A stretch of DNA of 33,436 bases from Periweissella ghanensis (GCF_918814755.1 NZ_CAKKNT010000021.1:1-33436); one strand, 5' to 3'; counted from the stretch's first letter, positions 1 to 8,737 are shown. Numbers and translations: made by a program. Notes: generated by a model from the letters alone, not told the origin.

Positions 1-14
1 TTCGCTATGAATTA

Positions 15-52
15 CAAAAAAGCGACCAGCTCGAATTTCGAGCTAGTCGCTT
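15..52 (-). terminator. Intrinsic terminator after rplL
   Basis: A near-perfect hairpin (arms AGCGACYAGCTCGA and its complement around 21-51, with one G:T pair) is followed on the minus strand by a run of T (the A run at 15-20). It closes the rplJ-rplL transcript. Confidence 0.9.
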
Positions 53-137
53 AACCGAATAAACGGATTTATTCAATTTTTAGGTCCATCAGTACCATTT
101 GACTTAGAACCACTCTTTTAAGCAGTGTAATTTAGAA

Positions 138-503
138 TTACTTAGCGGCTGCAGATGCACCAGCTTCTTCAAGCTTAGCAACTAATTCAGCAGCATCGGC
201 TTCTGACAAGCCTTCCTTAACGATTGATGGAGCACCATCAACCAAGTCCTTAGCTTCTTTCAAGCCAAGACCAGTTGCTTCACGAACTGCCTTGATAACC
301 TTGATCTTAGCTGAACCAGCTGAAGTCAATTCAACATCAAATTCAGTCTTAGCAGCAGCATCGGCACCAGCAGCACCAGCAGCAGCTACAGGAGCAGCAG
401 CAGAAACACCAAATTCTTCTTCGATTGCTGAAACAAGGTCAGCAAGTTCCAAGATAGTAGCGTTTTTAAGTTCTTCGATAATAACGTCTTTGTTTAAAGC
501 CAT
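138..503 (-). CDS. rplL: 50S ribosomal protein L7/L12
   Basis: L7/L12 is the multicopy stalk protein of the 50S subunit that recruits translation GTPases. The 121-residue product shows the family plan: an N-terminal dimerisation helix (about 1-35), an Ala/Gly-rich hinge (about 36-52), and the conserved C-terminal domain with the [18 protein letters not shown] factor-binding helix. The start at 503 is chosen over an in-frame upstream start at 518 because it begins MALNK as in relatives and has GGAGG eight bases upstream. It lies 40 bases downstream of rplJ and is co-transcribed with it; the leader control of rplJ therefore also sets its level. Confidence 0.98.
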   Translation of the reverse strand: MALNKDVIIEELKNATILELADLVSAIEEEFGVSAAAPVAAAGAAGADAAAKTEFDVELTSAGSAKIKVIKAVREATGLGLKEAKDLVDGAPSIVKEGLSEADAAELVAKLEEAGASAAAK

Positions 504-543
504 TGTAAAATCCTCCAAAATTTTTGTTTTTAATTTAAATTAA

Positions 544-1050
544 TTAAGCAGCAGGTTCTTCGTCTTTTGCATCTGAAACTGCCTTAACAGCGTATGCAAA
601 GTTACGAACAGGTGCTTGCAATGTTGAAAGCAACATTGACAACAAGCCTTCACGACTTGGCAATGCAGCAAACTTGTTGATTTCTTCAACAGATGCGATG
701 TTACCTTCGATAACACCACCCTTGATTTCAAGGGCTTCAACTGAATCAGCGAACTTCTTCAAGATACGCGCTGGGGCGATAACATCTTCCTTAGAAAAGG
801 CAACAGCTGATGGTCCAACAAAGAGGTCGTTTAAACCTGCAAGGTCGGCTGATTCGGCTGCACGTGTCAAGATCTTGTTCTTGATAACCTTCAATTCAAT
901 GTTTTCTTCACGAAGTTGCTTACGTAATTCAGTTGATTGTTCAACAGTTAAACCACGAACGTCAACGATAACAGCAGAAACTGATTCGTTAAACTTAGCG
1001 GCAACTGCTTCAACTTCAACCGCTTTAGCGGCGATGGTTGCTTCACTCAT
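544..1050 (-). CDS. rplJ: 50S ribosomal protein L10
   Basis: L10 anchors the L7/L12 dimers to 23S rRNA. The 168-residue product has the rRNA-binding N-terminal domain (including the [20 protein letters not shown]-type segment around 28-47) and a C-terminal helix ending in an acidic, Ala-rich tail that binds L12. The start has AAGGAGG at ideal spacing. It is the first gene of the rplJ-rplL unit and has its own promoter and a long structured leader with an attenuator. In the L10 family, L10 (with L12) binds its own leader, and the sequence here fits that scheme. Confidence 0.98.
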   Translation of the reverse strand: MSEATIAAKAVEVEAVAAKFNESVSAVIVDVRGLTVEQSTELRKQLREENIELKVIKNKILTRAAESADLAGLNDLFVGPSAVAFSKEDVIAPARILKKFADSVEALEIKGGVIEGNIASVEEINKFAALPSREGLLSMLLSTLQAPVRNFAYAVKAVSDAKDEEPAA

Positions 1051-1212
1051 GTTTTTTACCTCCTTATTTATTTTGATTTCTCAAAAGAAAATCCCTCGCC
1101 TAAACCGAAGTTTAACCGAGGGAAATAAAGTCGTTGTAAACTTCCTCGGCAGGATTTAACTATTAAGGCTTACGCCTCCTGAGTCTTAGGTAGAAATCGT
1201 ATTTAATTAACT
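1051..1212 (-). promoter_or_regulatory. L10 leader (r-protein autoregulatory mRNA element)
   Basis: The leader RNA contains the motifs typical of Firmicutes L10 leaders, in order: CCTAAGACTCAGGAGGCG, then GCCTTAATA, then CCTGCCGAGG. The CAGG of the first can pair with the CCTG of the last. A terminator-type hairpin follows, just before the rplJ ribosome site. The arrangement fits autogenous control of rplJL by L10/L12 binding. Confidence 0.8.
1083..1122 (-). terminator. Attenuator hairpin in the rplJ leader
   Basis: CCCTCG and CGAGGG arms, with inner TTAAAC/GTTTA pairing and a TTCG-type loop, are followed on the minus strand by ATTTTCTTTT. It lies inside the leader, upstream of the rplJ start, so it works as an attenuator and not as an end-of-operon terminator. 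Confidence 0.75.
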
Positions 1213-1217
1213 ACAAT

Positions 1218-1246
1218 ATAATACCAATAATCCTGCCAAAGGTCAA
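1218..1246 (-). promoter_or_regulatory. Promoter of rplJ-rplL
   Basis: The minus strand reads TTGACC, a 17-base spacer, then TATTAT. It lies between rplA and the L10 leader and gives rplJL a start separate from rplKA. Confidence 0.7.
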
Positions 1247-1268
1247 CCAATTTATTTAAATAAATTGA

Positions 1269-1961
1269 TTACAATGAGTCAACAGCAACGTTAACTGATG
1301 GACCAAAAGTAGAAGCGATTGATACGTGCTTCACGTAAGTTCCCTTAACAGCTGCTGGACGAGCACGTACAACAGTTTCAGCAATAGTCTTCAAGTTTCC
1401 TACAAGGGCAGCATCATCAAATGATACCTTACCAACAGGAACAGAAACGTTACCGTCACGGTCAGTACGGTAAGTAACCTTACCAGCTTTTGATTCTTGA
1501 ACGGCCTTAGTAACGTCCATAGTAACCGTACCAGTCTTAGGGTTTGGCATCAAACCTTTAGGACCGAGGGCACGACCAATACGACCAACTTGGGCCATCA
1601 TGTCTGGCGTAGCGATTGCTACGTCAAAGTCCAACCAACCATCTTGGATACGTTGGATCAAGTCCATGTCACCAACAACATCAGCACCGGCAGCTTCGGC
1701 TTCCTTAGCTTTGTCACCCTTGGCGAACACAACTACAGTTTGATCTTTACCAGTACCGTTAGGTAAAACTACGGCACCACGTAATTGTTGATCAGCTTGA
1801 CGAGTATCAACGTTCAAGTTGAAAGCAATTTCAACTGTTGCGTCGAAACCAGCAAAATCGATTTCTTTAACTAAAGCAACTGCGTCTGTTAAAGTGTAGT
1901 CCTTAGTTTGGTCTACCTTTTCAAGAGCAGCAACATATTTCTTACCATGTTTCTTAGCCAT
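1269..1961 (-). CDS. rplA: 50S ribosomal protein L1
   Basis: L1 forms the mobile L1 stalk on 23S rRNA and helps release deacylated tRNA from the E site. The product is 230 residues, the normal length, and begins MAKKHGKKY. It carries the family signature near [20 protein letters not shown] followed by [10 protein letters not shown]. The start has AAGGAGG nearby. It follows rplK by 97 bases. That gap holds a GC-rich hairpin and a possible L1 binding site; L1 is a known translational repressor of the L11-L1 operon in other bacteria. Confidence 0.98.
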   Translation of the reverse strand: MAKKHGKKYVAALEKVDQTKDYTLTDAVALVKEIDFAGFDATVEIAFNLNVDTRQADQQLRGAVVLPNGTGKDQTVVVFAKGDKAKEAEAAGADVVGDMDLIQRIQDGWLDFDVAIATPDMMAQVGRIGRALGPKGLMPNPKTGTVTMDVTKAVQESKAGKVTYRTDRDGNVSVPVGKVSFDDAALVGNLKTIAETVVRARPAAVKGTYVKHVSIASTFGPSVNVAVDSL

Positions 1962-2058
1962 TTTTAGCTATTCCTCCTTGCAAATGCGGTCAAACGGCGT
2001 CGCCACCTCCCGCTTGATCTTGCGTATTTTCATACGCGATCCGACTGTTCGTTATAGA
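1962..2058 (-). promoter_or_regulatory. Structured rplK-rplA intercistronic region, possible L1 site
   Basis: The minus strand shows a strong hairpin, GATC-GCGTAT-gaaa-ATACGC-aa-GATC, around 2015-2041. A GC-rich stretch containing GGGAGGTGGCGACGCC follows, before the rplA ribosome site. No T run follows the hairpin, so it is not an intrinsic terminator. A role in L1 feedback is inferred from the position only. Confidence 0.35.
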
Positions 2059-2484
2059 TTAATCTTCAACAACGAATCCCATTGAACGTGCAGTACCTTC
2101 AACCATGCGCATTGCTGCTTCGATAGAAGCGGCGTTTAGGTCTTGCATCTTAGTTTCAGCGATTTCTTGGACTTGCGCCTTAGTAACCGTTGCAACCTTC
2201 TTAGTGTTAGGTTCTCCTGAACCCTTTTCAACACCGGCAGCCTTCTTAAGAAGAACGGCAGCTGGTGGAGTCTTAGTGATGAAGTCGAATGAACGATCTT
2301 CGTACACTGAGATAACAACAGGGATGATCATACCTGCTTGATCAGCAGTACGAGCATTAAATTCTTTTGCGAACCCCATAATATTGATACCAGCTTGACC
2401 AAGGGCAGGACCCACTGGTGGAGCTGGAGTTGCCTTAGCGGCAGGAATTTGTAACTTAACAACTGTTACGACTTTTTTAGCCAC
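2059..2484 (-). CDS. rplK: 50S ribosomal protein L11
   Basis: L11 binds the GTPase-associated region of 23S rRNA and takes part in factor binding and the stringent response. The 141-residue product is full length. It has the Pro-rich N-terminal segment [20 protein letters not shown] (8-27) and the C-terminal RNA-binding domain with [14 protein letters not shown]. It is read from its own promoter, not directly behind nusG as is common, because a MATE gene lies between them. rplA follows. Confidence 0.98.
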   Translation of the reverse strand: MAKKVVTVVKLQIPAAKATPAPPVGPALGQAGINIMGFAKEFNARTADQAGMIIPVVISVYEDRSFDFITKTPPAAVLLKKAAGVEKGSGEPNTKKVATVTKAQVQEIAETKMQDLNAASIEAAMRMVEGTARSMGFVVED

Positions 2485-2508
2485 GATACATTACCTCCGT
2501 TTCGTGTT

Positions 2509-2542
2509 GTGGTATGAATGGAGATAAGATTTCTCCTCCCAC
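2509..2542 (-). promoter_or_regulatory. Hairpin in the rplK leader
   Basis: The 5' leader of rplK can fold through GTGG/CCAC and GGAG/CTCC pairs just ahead of the GGAGG ribosome site. Its function is unknown; it may be part of the ribosomal-protein control of rplKA. Confidence 0.3.
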
Positions 2543-2568
2543 ATATACTATAACAAGCATACTATGGT

Positions 2569-2597
2569 ATAGTACCACCTGTTTTTAAACATTTCAA
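2569..2597 (-). promoter_or_regulatory. Promoter of rplK-rplA
   Basis: The minus strand reads TTGAAA, 17 bases, TACTAT. The -10 box lies in a small palindrome (TACTAT-ACC-ATAGTA), and another TATAGT lies slightly downstream. Confidence 0.55.
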
Positions 2598-2615
2598 GTA
2601 AAAATTTTGAATTAA

Positions 2616-3974
2616 CTAAATTTCTTTAGCCATCCTTTTCATCAAGTTTAACTTCTTTAATTCGTTAACGAATTTCATAAACGGCCATAGCATAATTAAT
2701 ACCGAAGCCGTCCAAGCAAGCGGATTGGCTAACATCGCACCAAAGTATCCCCAGTTGGGAGCTAACACTAATCCTGCAAAACATCGGGCAATCAATTCAC
2801 CAATTCCGGCTAAAGTTGGCACTAAACTATTCCCCGCTCCTTGTAAGACATTTCGAACAACAAAAAGGACGGCTAGCATCATATAAGTTGTTCCCACGAC
2901 TTGGAAGTAATTACGCGCCATATCAAAGATGGCCGCATTCCCCTTGGGATCAATAAACCAAGCAATCATCGGATCAGCAAAAATAATTTCAATCGCACCA
3001 AATAAAATGGCTGAACCTAATCCAGCTAGCATAATATATTTAGTTCCGGTTAAAATCCGTTTAAATTCTTTGGCCCCATAGTTTTGTGCCGTATATGTCG
3101 CCATCGTTGTTCCGAGTGAAATAAAAATCAACACGGTAAACTGATCAATTTTTGAAGCCGCTGTTGTTGCCGTCACAGCTTTAGGGCCTAAAATATTCAA
3201 TGACATTTGTAAAATAACCGAACCAATGGCAATAATTGATGTTTGAAAGGCCACTGGATAGGCAATCCGAGCATGTTCTACAAAATCAAATTTCGTTAAC
3301 TTAAAATCTGCCTTAGTTAAAGCTAATTCTGGTAAGTGGCGTGGAATCCACACAATCAATAAGATAGCTGATGCGAGTTGTGCAATACCAGTCGCATACC
3401 CTGCCCCGGCAACCCCCATGTGAAAACCAAGGATAAACCACAATTCTAAAATAACATTTAGTACTTGACCAACAATCAAAAACACAAGCGGTACGACTGA
3501 ATTCCCAACCGCCCGGTAAACGTTGGCCAATAAGTTATACGCCATTTGGGTAAAAATACCCGCAAAGATAACAAAAATAAAGGCGTATGTGTCATCATAT
3601 AAAACTTTCGGTGTTTGCATCGCGTGTAAAATTTGGGGTAAAAATGCTAACGCTAAAATCGTGACGATTACTGAAGTTACTAGCGTAATCAAAATGCTCA
3701 TCGCAAAACTACGCTTAACCCCTTCAATATCTTTAGCCCCAAATTTTTGGGCAGTGATAATCGCTAACCCCACCGTCAAACCATTGGCAAACCCTAAAAC
3801 TAAAAATTGCAAACTTCCTGTTGAACCAACCGCCCCTAACGCATTTTCACCAAGGGTCCGGCCAACAACTAATGTGTCAGAAAAACTATACATTTGTTGA
3901 AAGAAATTCCCAATTAGTAAGGGAATCGTAAAAAGCATAATTTTCTTCAGTGGTGATCCAGTTGTTAAATCCAT
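2616..3974 (-). CDS. MATE-family multidrug/metabolite exporter
   Basis: Predicted cation-coupled efflux protein of the multidrug and toxic compound extrusion family. The 452 residues are hydrophobic and consistent with 12 membrane helices in two homologous halves. The N-terminal segment IPLLIGNFFQQMYSFSDTLV, followed by VGRTLGENALGAVG, is typical of the NorM/MepA/DinF superfamily. The start has GGAG six bases upstream. It is bounded upstream by the nusG terminator. A weak promoter (TTGTAG, 18 bases, TATATT) lies just upstream, and no terminator is seen before the rplK promoter. Its place between nusG and rplK is unusual. The substrate cannot be told from sequence. Confidence 0.9.
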   Translation of the reverse strand: MDLTTGSPLKKIMLFTIPLLIGNFFQQMYSFSDTLVVGRTLGENALGAVGSTGSLQFLVLGFANGLTVGLAIITAQKFGAKDIEGVKRSFAMSILITLVTSVIVTILALAFLPQILHAMQTPKVLYDDTYAFIFVIFAGIFTQMAYNLLANVYRAVGNSVVPLVFLIVGQVLNVILELWFILGFHMGVAGAGYATGIAQLASAILLIVWIPRHLPELALTKADFKLTKFDFVEHARIAYPVAFQTSIIAIGSVILQMSLNILGPKAVTATTAASKIDQFTVLIFISLGTTMATYTAQNYGAKEFKRILTGTKYIMLAGLGSAILFGAIEIIFADPMIAWFIDPKGNAAIFDMARNYFQVVGTTYMMLAVLFVVRNVLQGAGNSLVPTLAGIGELIARCFAGLVLAPNWGYFGAMLANPLAWTASVLIMLWPFMKFVNELKKLNLMKRMAKEI

Positions 3975-4033
3975 CTATTTCTCCTAAATATATTCCATAT
4001 AACTCTAAAACTACAAATAAAACATAAATCAAT

Positions 4034-4067
4034 AAAAAAGTCGGTAAATTCAAAGAATCTACCGACT
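4034..4067 (-). terminator. Intrinsic terminator after nusG
   Basis: Perfect 8-bp arms AGTCGGTA/TACCGACT (4039-4046 and 4060-4067) are followed on the minus strand by six T. It separates nusG from the MATE gene. Confidence 0.85.
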
Positions 4068-4123
4068 TTTCATTGGTTGTTACAACTAATTTAACTTATT
4101 ACTTCCACGTGATGGCTAATAAA

Positions 4124-4678
4124 TTAAACTTCTTCAAGTTTATCAACGTCATTGTAAGAAAGTTCAGTTGGTGTTTCACGACCGAACAATTCTACATTAA
4201 CACTTAATTGTTGCTTTTCTTCATCCAATGCGGTTACGACTCCTTGCATGCCTGCAAATGGACCAGCGACAATGTTAATTGTTTCACCGAGTTCAAGCTC
4301 AAGCTTTTCTTCACGGCGAGCTGTAATACCCATACGACTCATCAAGTTTTCAACTTCATCTGGTAACAATGGCGTTGGTTTTGAACCACCACCGTGTGAA
4401 CCAACGAAACCGGTTACTCCAGGGGTGTTACGAACAACGAACCAAGCTTCATCACTCATAACCATTTCTACTAAAACGTATCCTGGAAAATCATTTTCGA
4501 TAATTGTTTTTTCTTCACCATCTTTAACAGTGGTCACTTCATTTTCAGGAACCACCACACGATAGATGTAATCAGTCATGTTCATCGTTGCTGTACGTGA
4601 TTCAAGGTTGTTTTTAACCTTGTTTTCATATCCTGAATACGTGTGTAAGACGTACCATTGTTTTTCAATTGAATCCAT
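4124..4678 (-). CDS. nusG: Transcription termination/antitermination factor NusG
   Basis: NusG binds elongating RNA polymerase and modulates pausing, termination and coupling to translation. The 184 residues contain the NGN domain (from KQWYVLHTYSGYENKVK to about 115) and a C-terminal KOW domain (about 125-184, with INIVAGPFAGMQGVV). The start has GAGGAG six bases upstream. It follows secE, with a strong hairpin terminator and a predicted promoter in the 117-base gap, so its expression depends on escape from that hairpin. Confidence 0.98.
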   Translation of the reverse strand: MDSIEKQWYVLHTYSGYENKVKNNLESRTATMNMTDYIYRVVVPENEVTTVKDGEEKTIIENDFPGYVLVEMVMSDEAWFVVRNTPGVTGFVGSHGGGSKPTPLLPDEVENLMSRMGITARREEKLELELGETINIVAGPFAGMQGVVTALDEEKQQLSVNVELFGRETPTELSYNDVDKLEEV

Positions 4679-4714
4679 TGTTTTCTCCTCGTAGCGATCC
4701 GTATAAAATCTTCA

Positions 4715-4745
4715 ACAAAAAAAACTTCGTTGCAAACGAAGTTTT
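4715..4745 (-). terminator. Strong intrinsic terminator between the nusG promoter and nusG
   Basis: The perfect 11-bp stem AAAACTTCGTT/AACGAAGTTTT has a 3-base loop and is followed by further T. It could end the rpmG-secE transcript. It also lies just downstream of the predicted nusG promoter, so it would act as an attenuator in the nusG leader. Confidence 0.85.
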
Positions 4746-4759
4746 CAGTAACTGTACTA

Positions 4760-4789
4760 ATTATAGCAAATCATGTCTCCATGAGCCAA
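4760..4789 (-). promoter_or_regulatory. Predicted nusG promoter (extended -10)
   Basis: The minus strand reads TTGGCT, 18 bases, TATAAT, with TGC directly before the -10 box (extended -10). The start point would fall around 4753, only about ten bases before the terminator hairpin. Confidence 0.6.
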
Positions 4790-4795
4790 TGAAAT

Positions 4796-4966
4796 TTACT
4801 TAGCTAAGAATGCTAAACCAGTTTGAATTAACCAGTCGATGCCACCTAAGAAAAGGGCAAAGAAAATTGCTGTGGCAATAACAGTAATTGAGTCACGCCG
4901 ATTTTCTTTTGCAGTTGGCCATGTAACGATTTTCATTTCGTGGATAACACTTTTCAAAAATTTCAT
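4796..4966 (-). CDS. secE: Preprotein translocase subunit SecE
   Basis: SecE is the small essential subunit that clamps SecY in the protein-export channel. The 56-residue form has one membrane helix (about 29-50) and the conserved amphipathic VIHEMKIVTWPTAKE segment before it. I chose the ATG at 4966, which has GGAG six bases upstream, over an in-frame TTG at 4978 that overlaps the ribosome site. It lies 15 bases behind rpmG and ahead of nusG, the standard order. Confidence 0.96.
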   Translation of the reverse strand: MKFLKSVIHEMKIVTWPTAKENRRDSITVIATAIFFALFLGGIDWLIQTGLAFLAK

Positions 4967-4981
4967 TTTTCTCTCCAATAA

Positions 4982-5131
4982 TTAGCGAGTTTCGCGGTGT
5001 AATGTGTGTTCACCACAGAACTTGCAAAACTTTTTAACTTCTAAACGTTCTGTCCGGTTAGGATTTGCCGCAATCGTGTAGTTCCGTGAAGCACAGACAC
5101 TACATGCAAGGGCGATTTTCTTTTGTGCCAT
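4982..5131 (-). CDS. rpmG: 50S ribosomal protein L33
   Basis: A 49-residue ribosomal protein starting [13 protein letters not shown]. Two Cys pairs (CSVC near the N-terminus and CKFC near residue 38) mark the zinc-binding form of L33. The ribosome site GGAGG lies nine bases upstream. It is the first of rpmG-secE. A promoter-like TTTACA, 17 bases, TGTAAT lies directly upstream, but its start would fall in the ribosome site, so I do not rely on it. Confidence 0.95.
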   Translation of the reverse strand: MAQKKIALACSVCASRNYTIAANPNRTERLEVKKFCKFCGEHTLHRETR

Positions 5132-5198
5132 AGTATGAAACCTCCAAATTACACAATAATGAAAATATCGTGTAAATAATTCTCTTCATAGGCTATCA

Positions 5199-5774
5199 CT
5201 ATTCGAGTAATTCTTCAAGTTTTTTTCTCAGTTGTGCACGGGTTCGCATAAAGCACCGTTGATTCGCCACAATTTCAGCTGGTGTATAATACTGTGCATC
5301 AATTACTTGGCTGAATGTCACTAACTCTTTTAGCGTCGCCCGTTCTTTTTTTGAAACCCGACTACTAATAAAGCGTTGGACTGCTTCGCGCACAATTAAT
5401 AAATCTTGGGCATTATTATATTTAGCCATCCCATCATCAATCATCCCCGGTAAGGCATAGCGTGGATCTTCAAAATTACTTTTAGCCCGTTGGCGGCGCC
5501 ATTCATCAATACACCGAAAATTTATAGCACATCGTAAGTAACTCCCAAATGACCGATTAAATTGCCGGGGCTTAAAAGTTTGCACACACTTAAAAGTAAT
5601 TATTTGCATTTCTTGTAACCAGTCATCTTTTTCAATTTTCAAATTACGAAATTTAGTCCATTGAGCAAAATACAAGGGCCGGAATTGTTCACAAATTTTA
5701 GCAAAAGCGGCCTCATCACCGTTTTGTGCATATTCAACAAGCGTTACTAAATCAACATCAATATATTCATCCAT
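5199..5774 (-). CDS. sigH: SigH/ComX-like RNA polymerase sigma factor
   Basis: Likely alternative sigma factor of the sigma-70 family. About 191 residues. Region 2 is recognisable in WLQEMQIITFKCVQTFKP and SYLRCAINFRCIDEWRRQ (about 50-115), and a short helical C-terminal part (about 130-190) could be region 4. It lies between rlmB and rpmG, where sigH sits in Bacillus and lactobacilli; that synteny is the main reason for the name. In related species the counterpart controls late competence genes, but no competence gene is in this window. A GTG directly before the chosen ATG is an equally possible start (GGAGG six bases from the GTG, nine from the ATG). Confidence 0.75.
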   Translation of the reverse strand: MDEYIDVDLVTLVEYAQNGDEAAFAKICEQFRPLYFAQWTKFRNLKIEKDDWLQEMQIITFKCVQTFKPRQFNRSFGSYLRCAINFRCIDEWRRQRAKSNFEDPRYALPGMIDDGMAKYNNAQDLLIVREAVQRFISSRVSKKERATLKELVTFSQVIDAQYYTPAEIVANQRCFMRTRAQLRKKLEELLE

Positions 5775-5958
5775 CACTATGTTCCTCCTTCAATTGAGTA
5801 ACATAAAGATATGCGAAAACGATCTTTTTATAAATCGAACATTTGTACGTTTAATGATAATTATTGATTAGCACACCGTGAAAAACGAGATGAGCCCTAA
5901 CTTTAGCCCGTTAAATTAAATTGAAAAAAGTTTAATTTAATTGAAATTATAATTTTTA
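5775..5958 (-). other. Gap between rlmB and sigH with AT-rich hairpin
   Basis: No gene is seen. The part next to rlmB contains an AT-rich inverted repeat (TTAAATTAAA and TTTAATTTAA around 5911-5940) without a clear T run. In many Bacilli the NYN-domain gene yacP/rae1 occupies this position; nothing of it is visible here. Confidence 0.5.
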
Positions 5959-6840
5959 TTATAATTTGTGGCGTGAACTAAAGCCTTGGTAGATTAATAA
6001 TGAAGCTGCCACGGACGCATTTAACGATTGCACGTGACCAATCATTGGAATGGTTAACATTTCATCCACATTTTGTTTCAACAATGGGGCCACCCCACGG
6101 CCTTCATTACCAATAATTAAGGCCACTGGACCAGTTGCGTCCCAACGACGGTAATCGGTCCCATTCATGTCAGTTCCAAAAATCCACAAACCACGGTCTT
6201 TTAATTCTTTAACCGTATTTACTAAGTTAGTAACTCGGACCACTGGCACGTGTTCAATCGCTCCCGTTGAAGTTTTCGCAACAGTTGCTGTCAATTGCAC
6301 CGCCCGACGTTTAGGAATAATAATTCCATGAGCCCCAGCGGCATCTGCTGTTCGCATAATTGAACCTAAGTTATGGGGATCTTCAATTGAATCTAAAATC
6401 AAGAAGAATGGTGCTTCGTCTTTTTCCGCGGCCTTGGCAAATAAGTCGTCTAATTCCGCATATTCAAAAGCCGAAATTGATAACACAACCCCTTGGTGAT
6501 TTTGCCCATCACTAAGTTCATCCAATTTACTCTTAGGCGCATTTTGCACTACTAAGCCCCGTTCTTTAGCTAAAGCTAACACTTCACTAATCGCATCACT
6601 GTGGATACCGTCTTGGAGCCATACTTTATTAATCGTTTGTTCCGTTGATTTTAATGCTTCAACCGCTGGGTGGCGACCGATGATAAAATCACCTAGTGGG
6701 GCCACGGTTTGCTTAGCCGCTGGCTTTTCATTAGTGCGCTCTGGGCGCTTATTAGTCCGTGGACGGGCGTTATCACTGTCGCGTTGTGGGGCCCGGCGTG
6801 TTTTTGTCCGACCACCACGGTATTCGTTATTATATGGCAT
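5959..6840 (-). CDS. rlmB: 23S rRNA (guanosine-2'-O-)-methyltransferase RlmB
   Basis: SPOUT-class methyltransferase that methylates a guanosine ribose in the peptidyl-transferase region of 23S rRNA (G2251 in E. coli). The 293 residues comprise a basic, low-complexity N-terminal extension (1-48, rich in Arg, Asn, Lys), a substrate-binding domain beginning [14 protein letters not shown], and the knotted SPOUT domain with [28 protein letters not shown] and [17 protein letters not shown]. The extension is longer than in many homologues. It overlaps the end of mrnC by 11 bases and belongs to cysS-mrnC-rlmB. Confidence 0.95.
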   Translation of the reverse strand: MPYNNEYRGGRTKTRRAPQRDSDNARPRTNKRPERTNEKPAAKQTVAPLGDFIIGRHPAVEALKSTEQTINKVWLQDGIHSDAISEVLALAKERGLVVQNAPKSKLDELSDGQNHQGVVLSISAFEYAELDDLFAKAAEKDEAPFFLILDSIEDPHNLGSIMRTADAAGAHGIIIPKRRAVQLTATVAKTSTGAIEHVPVVRVTNLVNTVKELKDRGLWIFGTDMNGTDYRRWDATGPVALIIGNEGRGVAPLLKQNVDEMLTIPMIGHVQSLNASVAASLLIYQGFSSRHKL

Positions 6841-7240
6841 TTATTTTTGTCCTTCCTGATTCAACTTGTTCAATACACCAAGCTGCTAATTGTTCAATAC
6901 GCGCCGTTTGTTCACTTAAATATAAGTACCCAAACAATGCTTCCACCCCGGTTGAAATCCGGTAACTCACAATATCGGTATTTTTAGCCCCGGTATGTGA
7001 TTTAGCATTGCGCCCGCGTAAAAAATATTGTTTTTCTTCATCCGTTAAAATTGCATCAGCTTCCATTAACCGATATAAAGCGGCGTGGGCTTTGGCTGAA
7101 ACATACCGGGTTGCTGTGTGGTGCAAGTGGGTTGGTTTAACCATCCCCTTGCCCAATAAATGTTGTCGAATATAAATTTCATAAACTGCATCGCCCATAT
7201 AAGCTAATGCAATTCCGTTCATTTGTTGGTAATTTGCCAT
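6830..7240 (-). CDS. mrnC: Mini-ribonuclease III (23S rRNA maturation)
   Basis: Mini-III is an RNase III-type catalytic domain without the double-stranded-RNA-binding domain; in Bacillus it matures 23S rRNA ends. The 136-residue product has [15 protein letters not shown] (11-25), carrying the catalytic Asp/Glu, and a second acidic motif [11 protein letters not shown] (about 98-108). It starts one base after the cysS stop and overlaps rlmB, so the three genes are translationally linked. Confidence 0.95.
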   Translation of the reverse strand: MANYQQMNGIALAYMGDAVYEIYIRQHLLGKGMVKPTHLHHTATRYVSAKAHAALYRLMEADAILTDEEKQYFLRGRNAKSHTGAKNTDIVSYRISTGVEALFGYLYLSEQTARIEQLAAWCIEQVESGRTKINAI

Positions 7241-7241
7241 G

Positions 7242-8666
7242 TTATTCTTTCTTCCATCGAGTTCCTTGTGCAGTATCTTCTAAGACAATTCCTTGGGCTT
7301 TTAATTCAGCCCGAATTGCATCAGCTTGAGCATAGTCTTTTGCTTTTTTAGCAGCATCCCGGGCCGCAACCTGCGCCTCAATCCAGCTATTATCATCTGT
7401 TGCTCGCCCGCTTGGCTTGACATCAACTCCAATGACCATTACTTGATCAGCAAATTCAGCTAAAGCTTGTTCGCCACTAACCGCGCTAACATGGTCCGCT
7501 TTCGCGTATACATTTAAAGCTGTGGCAAAATCATTAATCACCGTCATGGCATTGGCGACATTAAAATCATCATCCATCGCTTGCATAAAGGCCGATTTAA
7601 ATTGAGCGACTTGAGTATCGATGGCTTCATCAATCGTGGTCATGGTATCCGCTTGTTTTAAACGAAAGGCCACATTCGTGTATGCCGTTTGCAACCGTTT
7701 AACGATTTGAGTTGCTTCTGTAATGGCTGTTTGCGTATAAGCTAGTGGCCGGCGGTAATGCGTTGTGGCCATCATCAACCGTAATGCTTGGGGATTAACG
7801 GTTTGTAATAAATCGTGGACCGTCACAAAATTACCTAATGATTTTGACATTTTTTCATTGTCGTCTCCCACTGTTACAAACCCATTGTGGAGCCAATAGT
7901 TAGCAAAAGTCTTACCCGTATGCGCTTCTGATTGGGCAATTTCGTTGGTATGGTGTGGGAAAGCTAAGTCTTGGCCGCCACCATGAATATCAATCGTATT
8001 CCCTAAATATTTAATCGCCATCACAGAACATTCAATGTGCCAGCCTGGTCGCCCCGGTCCCCATGGTGAATCCCAAGTAATCGCTACTTCCGGATCAGCA
8101 CCTTTCCACACGGCAAAATCAACTGGATCTTCTTTACGGGCTAATTCACCATCATCAAGCCGCTCGGAAGCACCAACTTCGAGGTCATCAATATTTTGGT
8201 GCGCTAAATGGCCATAATCGGGAAATTTACGGGCACGGAAATAGACATCCCCGTCAGCTTCATACGCATACCCTTTAGCGATTAAATCGTCAACAAAGGT
8301 AATAATTTCAGAAATATGTTCGGTTGCTAATGGTCTGACCGTTGCCGGTTTAATATTAAGCGGTGCAGTATCATCATTAAACGCTTGTTCAAATTTAGTT
8401 GTTAATGCCTGTTCGGTAATTCCAGCTTCGTGGGCGGCTTTAATAATTTTATCATCCACGTCAGTAAAGTTAGAAACATAGTTAACTTGGTAATCAGAAT
8501 ATTCAAAATACCGCCGAATAGTGTCAAAGGCAATCGCTGAACGCGCATTACCGATATGAATATAGTTATACACCGTCGGTCCACACACGTACATATTAAC
8601 AATTCCTGGCTGAATTGTTTTAAATAGTTCCTTTGTACGGGTCATTGTATTAAAAACATGAATCAT
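7242..8666 (-). CDS. cysS: Cysteinyl-tRNA synthetase
   Basis: Class I aminoacyl-tRNA synthetase that charges tRNA-Cys. The 474 residues include the HIGH motif as HIGNAR (37-42), the zinc-site segments [15 protein letters not shown] and WHIECSVMA, the [14 protein letters not shown] motif and KMSKS. It has its own extended -10 promoter and a short leader with no T-box, unlike cysS in several Bacilli. It leads the cysS-mrnC-rlmB unit. Confidence 0.98.
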   Translation of the reverse strand: MIHVFNTMTRTKELFKTIQPGIVNMYVCGPTVYNYIHIGNARSAIAFDTIRRYFEYSDYQVNYVSNFTDVDDKIIKAAHEAGITEQALTTKFEQAFNDDTAPLNIKPATVRPLATEHISEIITFVDDLIAKGYAYEADGDVYFRARKFPDYGHLAHQNIDDLEVGASERLDDGELARKEDPVDFAVWKGADPEVAITWDSPWGPGRPGWHIECSVMAIKYLGNTIDIHGGGQDLAFPHHTNEIAQSEAHTGKTFANYWLHNGFVTVGDDNEKMSKSLGNFVTVHDLLQTVNPQALRLMMATTHYRRPLAYTQTAITEATQIVKRLQTAYTNVAFRLKQADTMTTIDEAIDTQVAQFKSAFMQAMDDDFNVANAMTVINDFATALNVYAKADHVSAVSGEQALAEFADQVMVIGVDVKPSGRATDDNSWIEAQVAARDAAKKAKDYAQADAIRAELKAQGIVLEDTAQGTRWKKE

Positions 8667-8708
8667 AGTGTCTTACTCCTCACTCGTTACCACTGCGTAA
8701 TTTAATAA

Positions 8709-8737
8709 GTTATATCATAGCACATAATATCGTCCAA
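8709..8737 (-). promoter_or_regulatory. Promoter of cysS-mrnC-rlmB
   Basis: The minus strand reads TTGGAC, 17 bases, TATAAC with TGA just before the -10 box. It lies between the gltX terminator and cysS. Confidence 0.7.

Noticed and set aside
674-1159. 161-codon plus-strand frame over rplJ and its leader
   Set aside because: Shadow of rplJ; it crosses the L10 leader structure and has no ribosome site.
1148-1237. GGCAGGATT/AATCCTGCC inverted repeat flanking the L10 leader
   Set aside because: The upstream arm lies in the spacer of the predicted promoter, so it would not be in the transcript from that promoter. The CCTGCC arm already pairs within the standard L10 leader.
5836-5849. LexA-like box CGAACATTTGTACG upstream of sigH
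   Set aside because: Two mismatches to the Firmicutes consensus CGAACRNRYGTTYG, one in the second half-site, and no linked SOS gene. A chance match is likely.
8667-8708. T-box leader before cysS
   Set aside because: The predicted transcript has only about 35-40 leader bases and no T-box, specifier or terminator.
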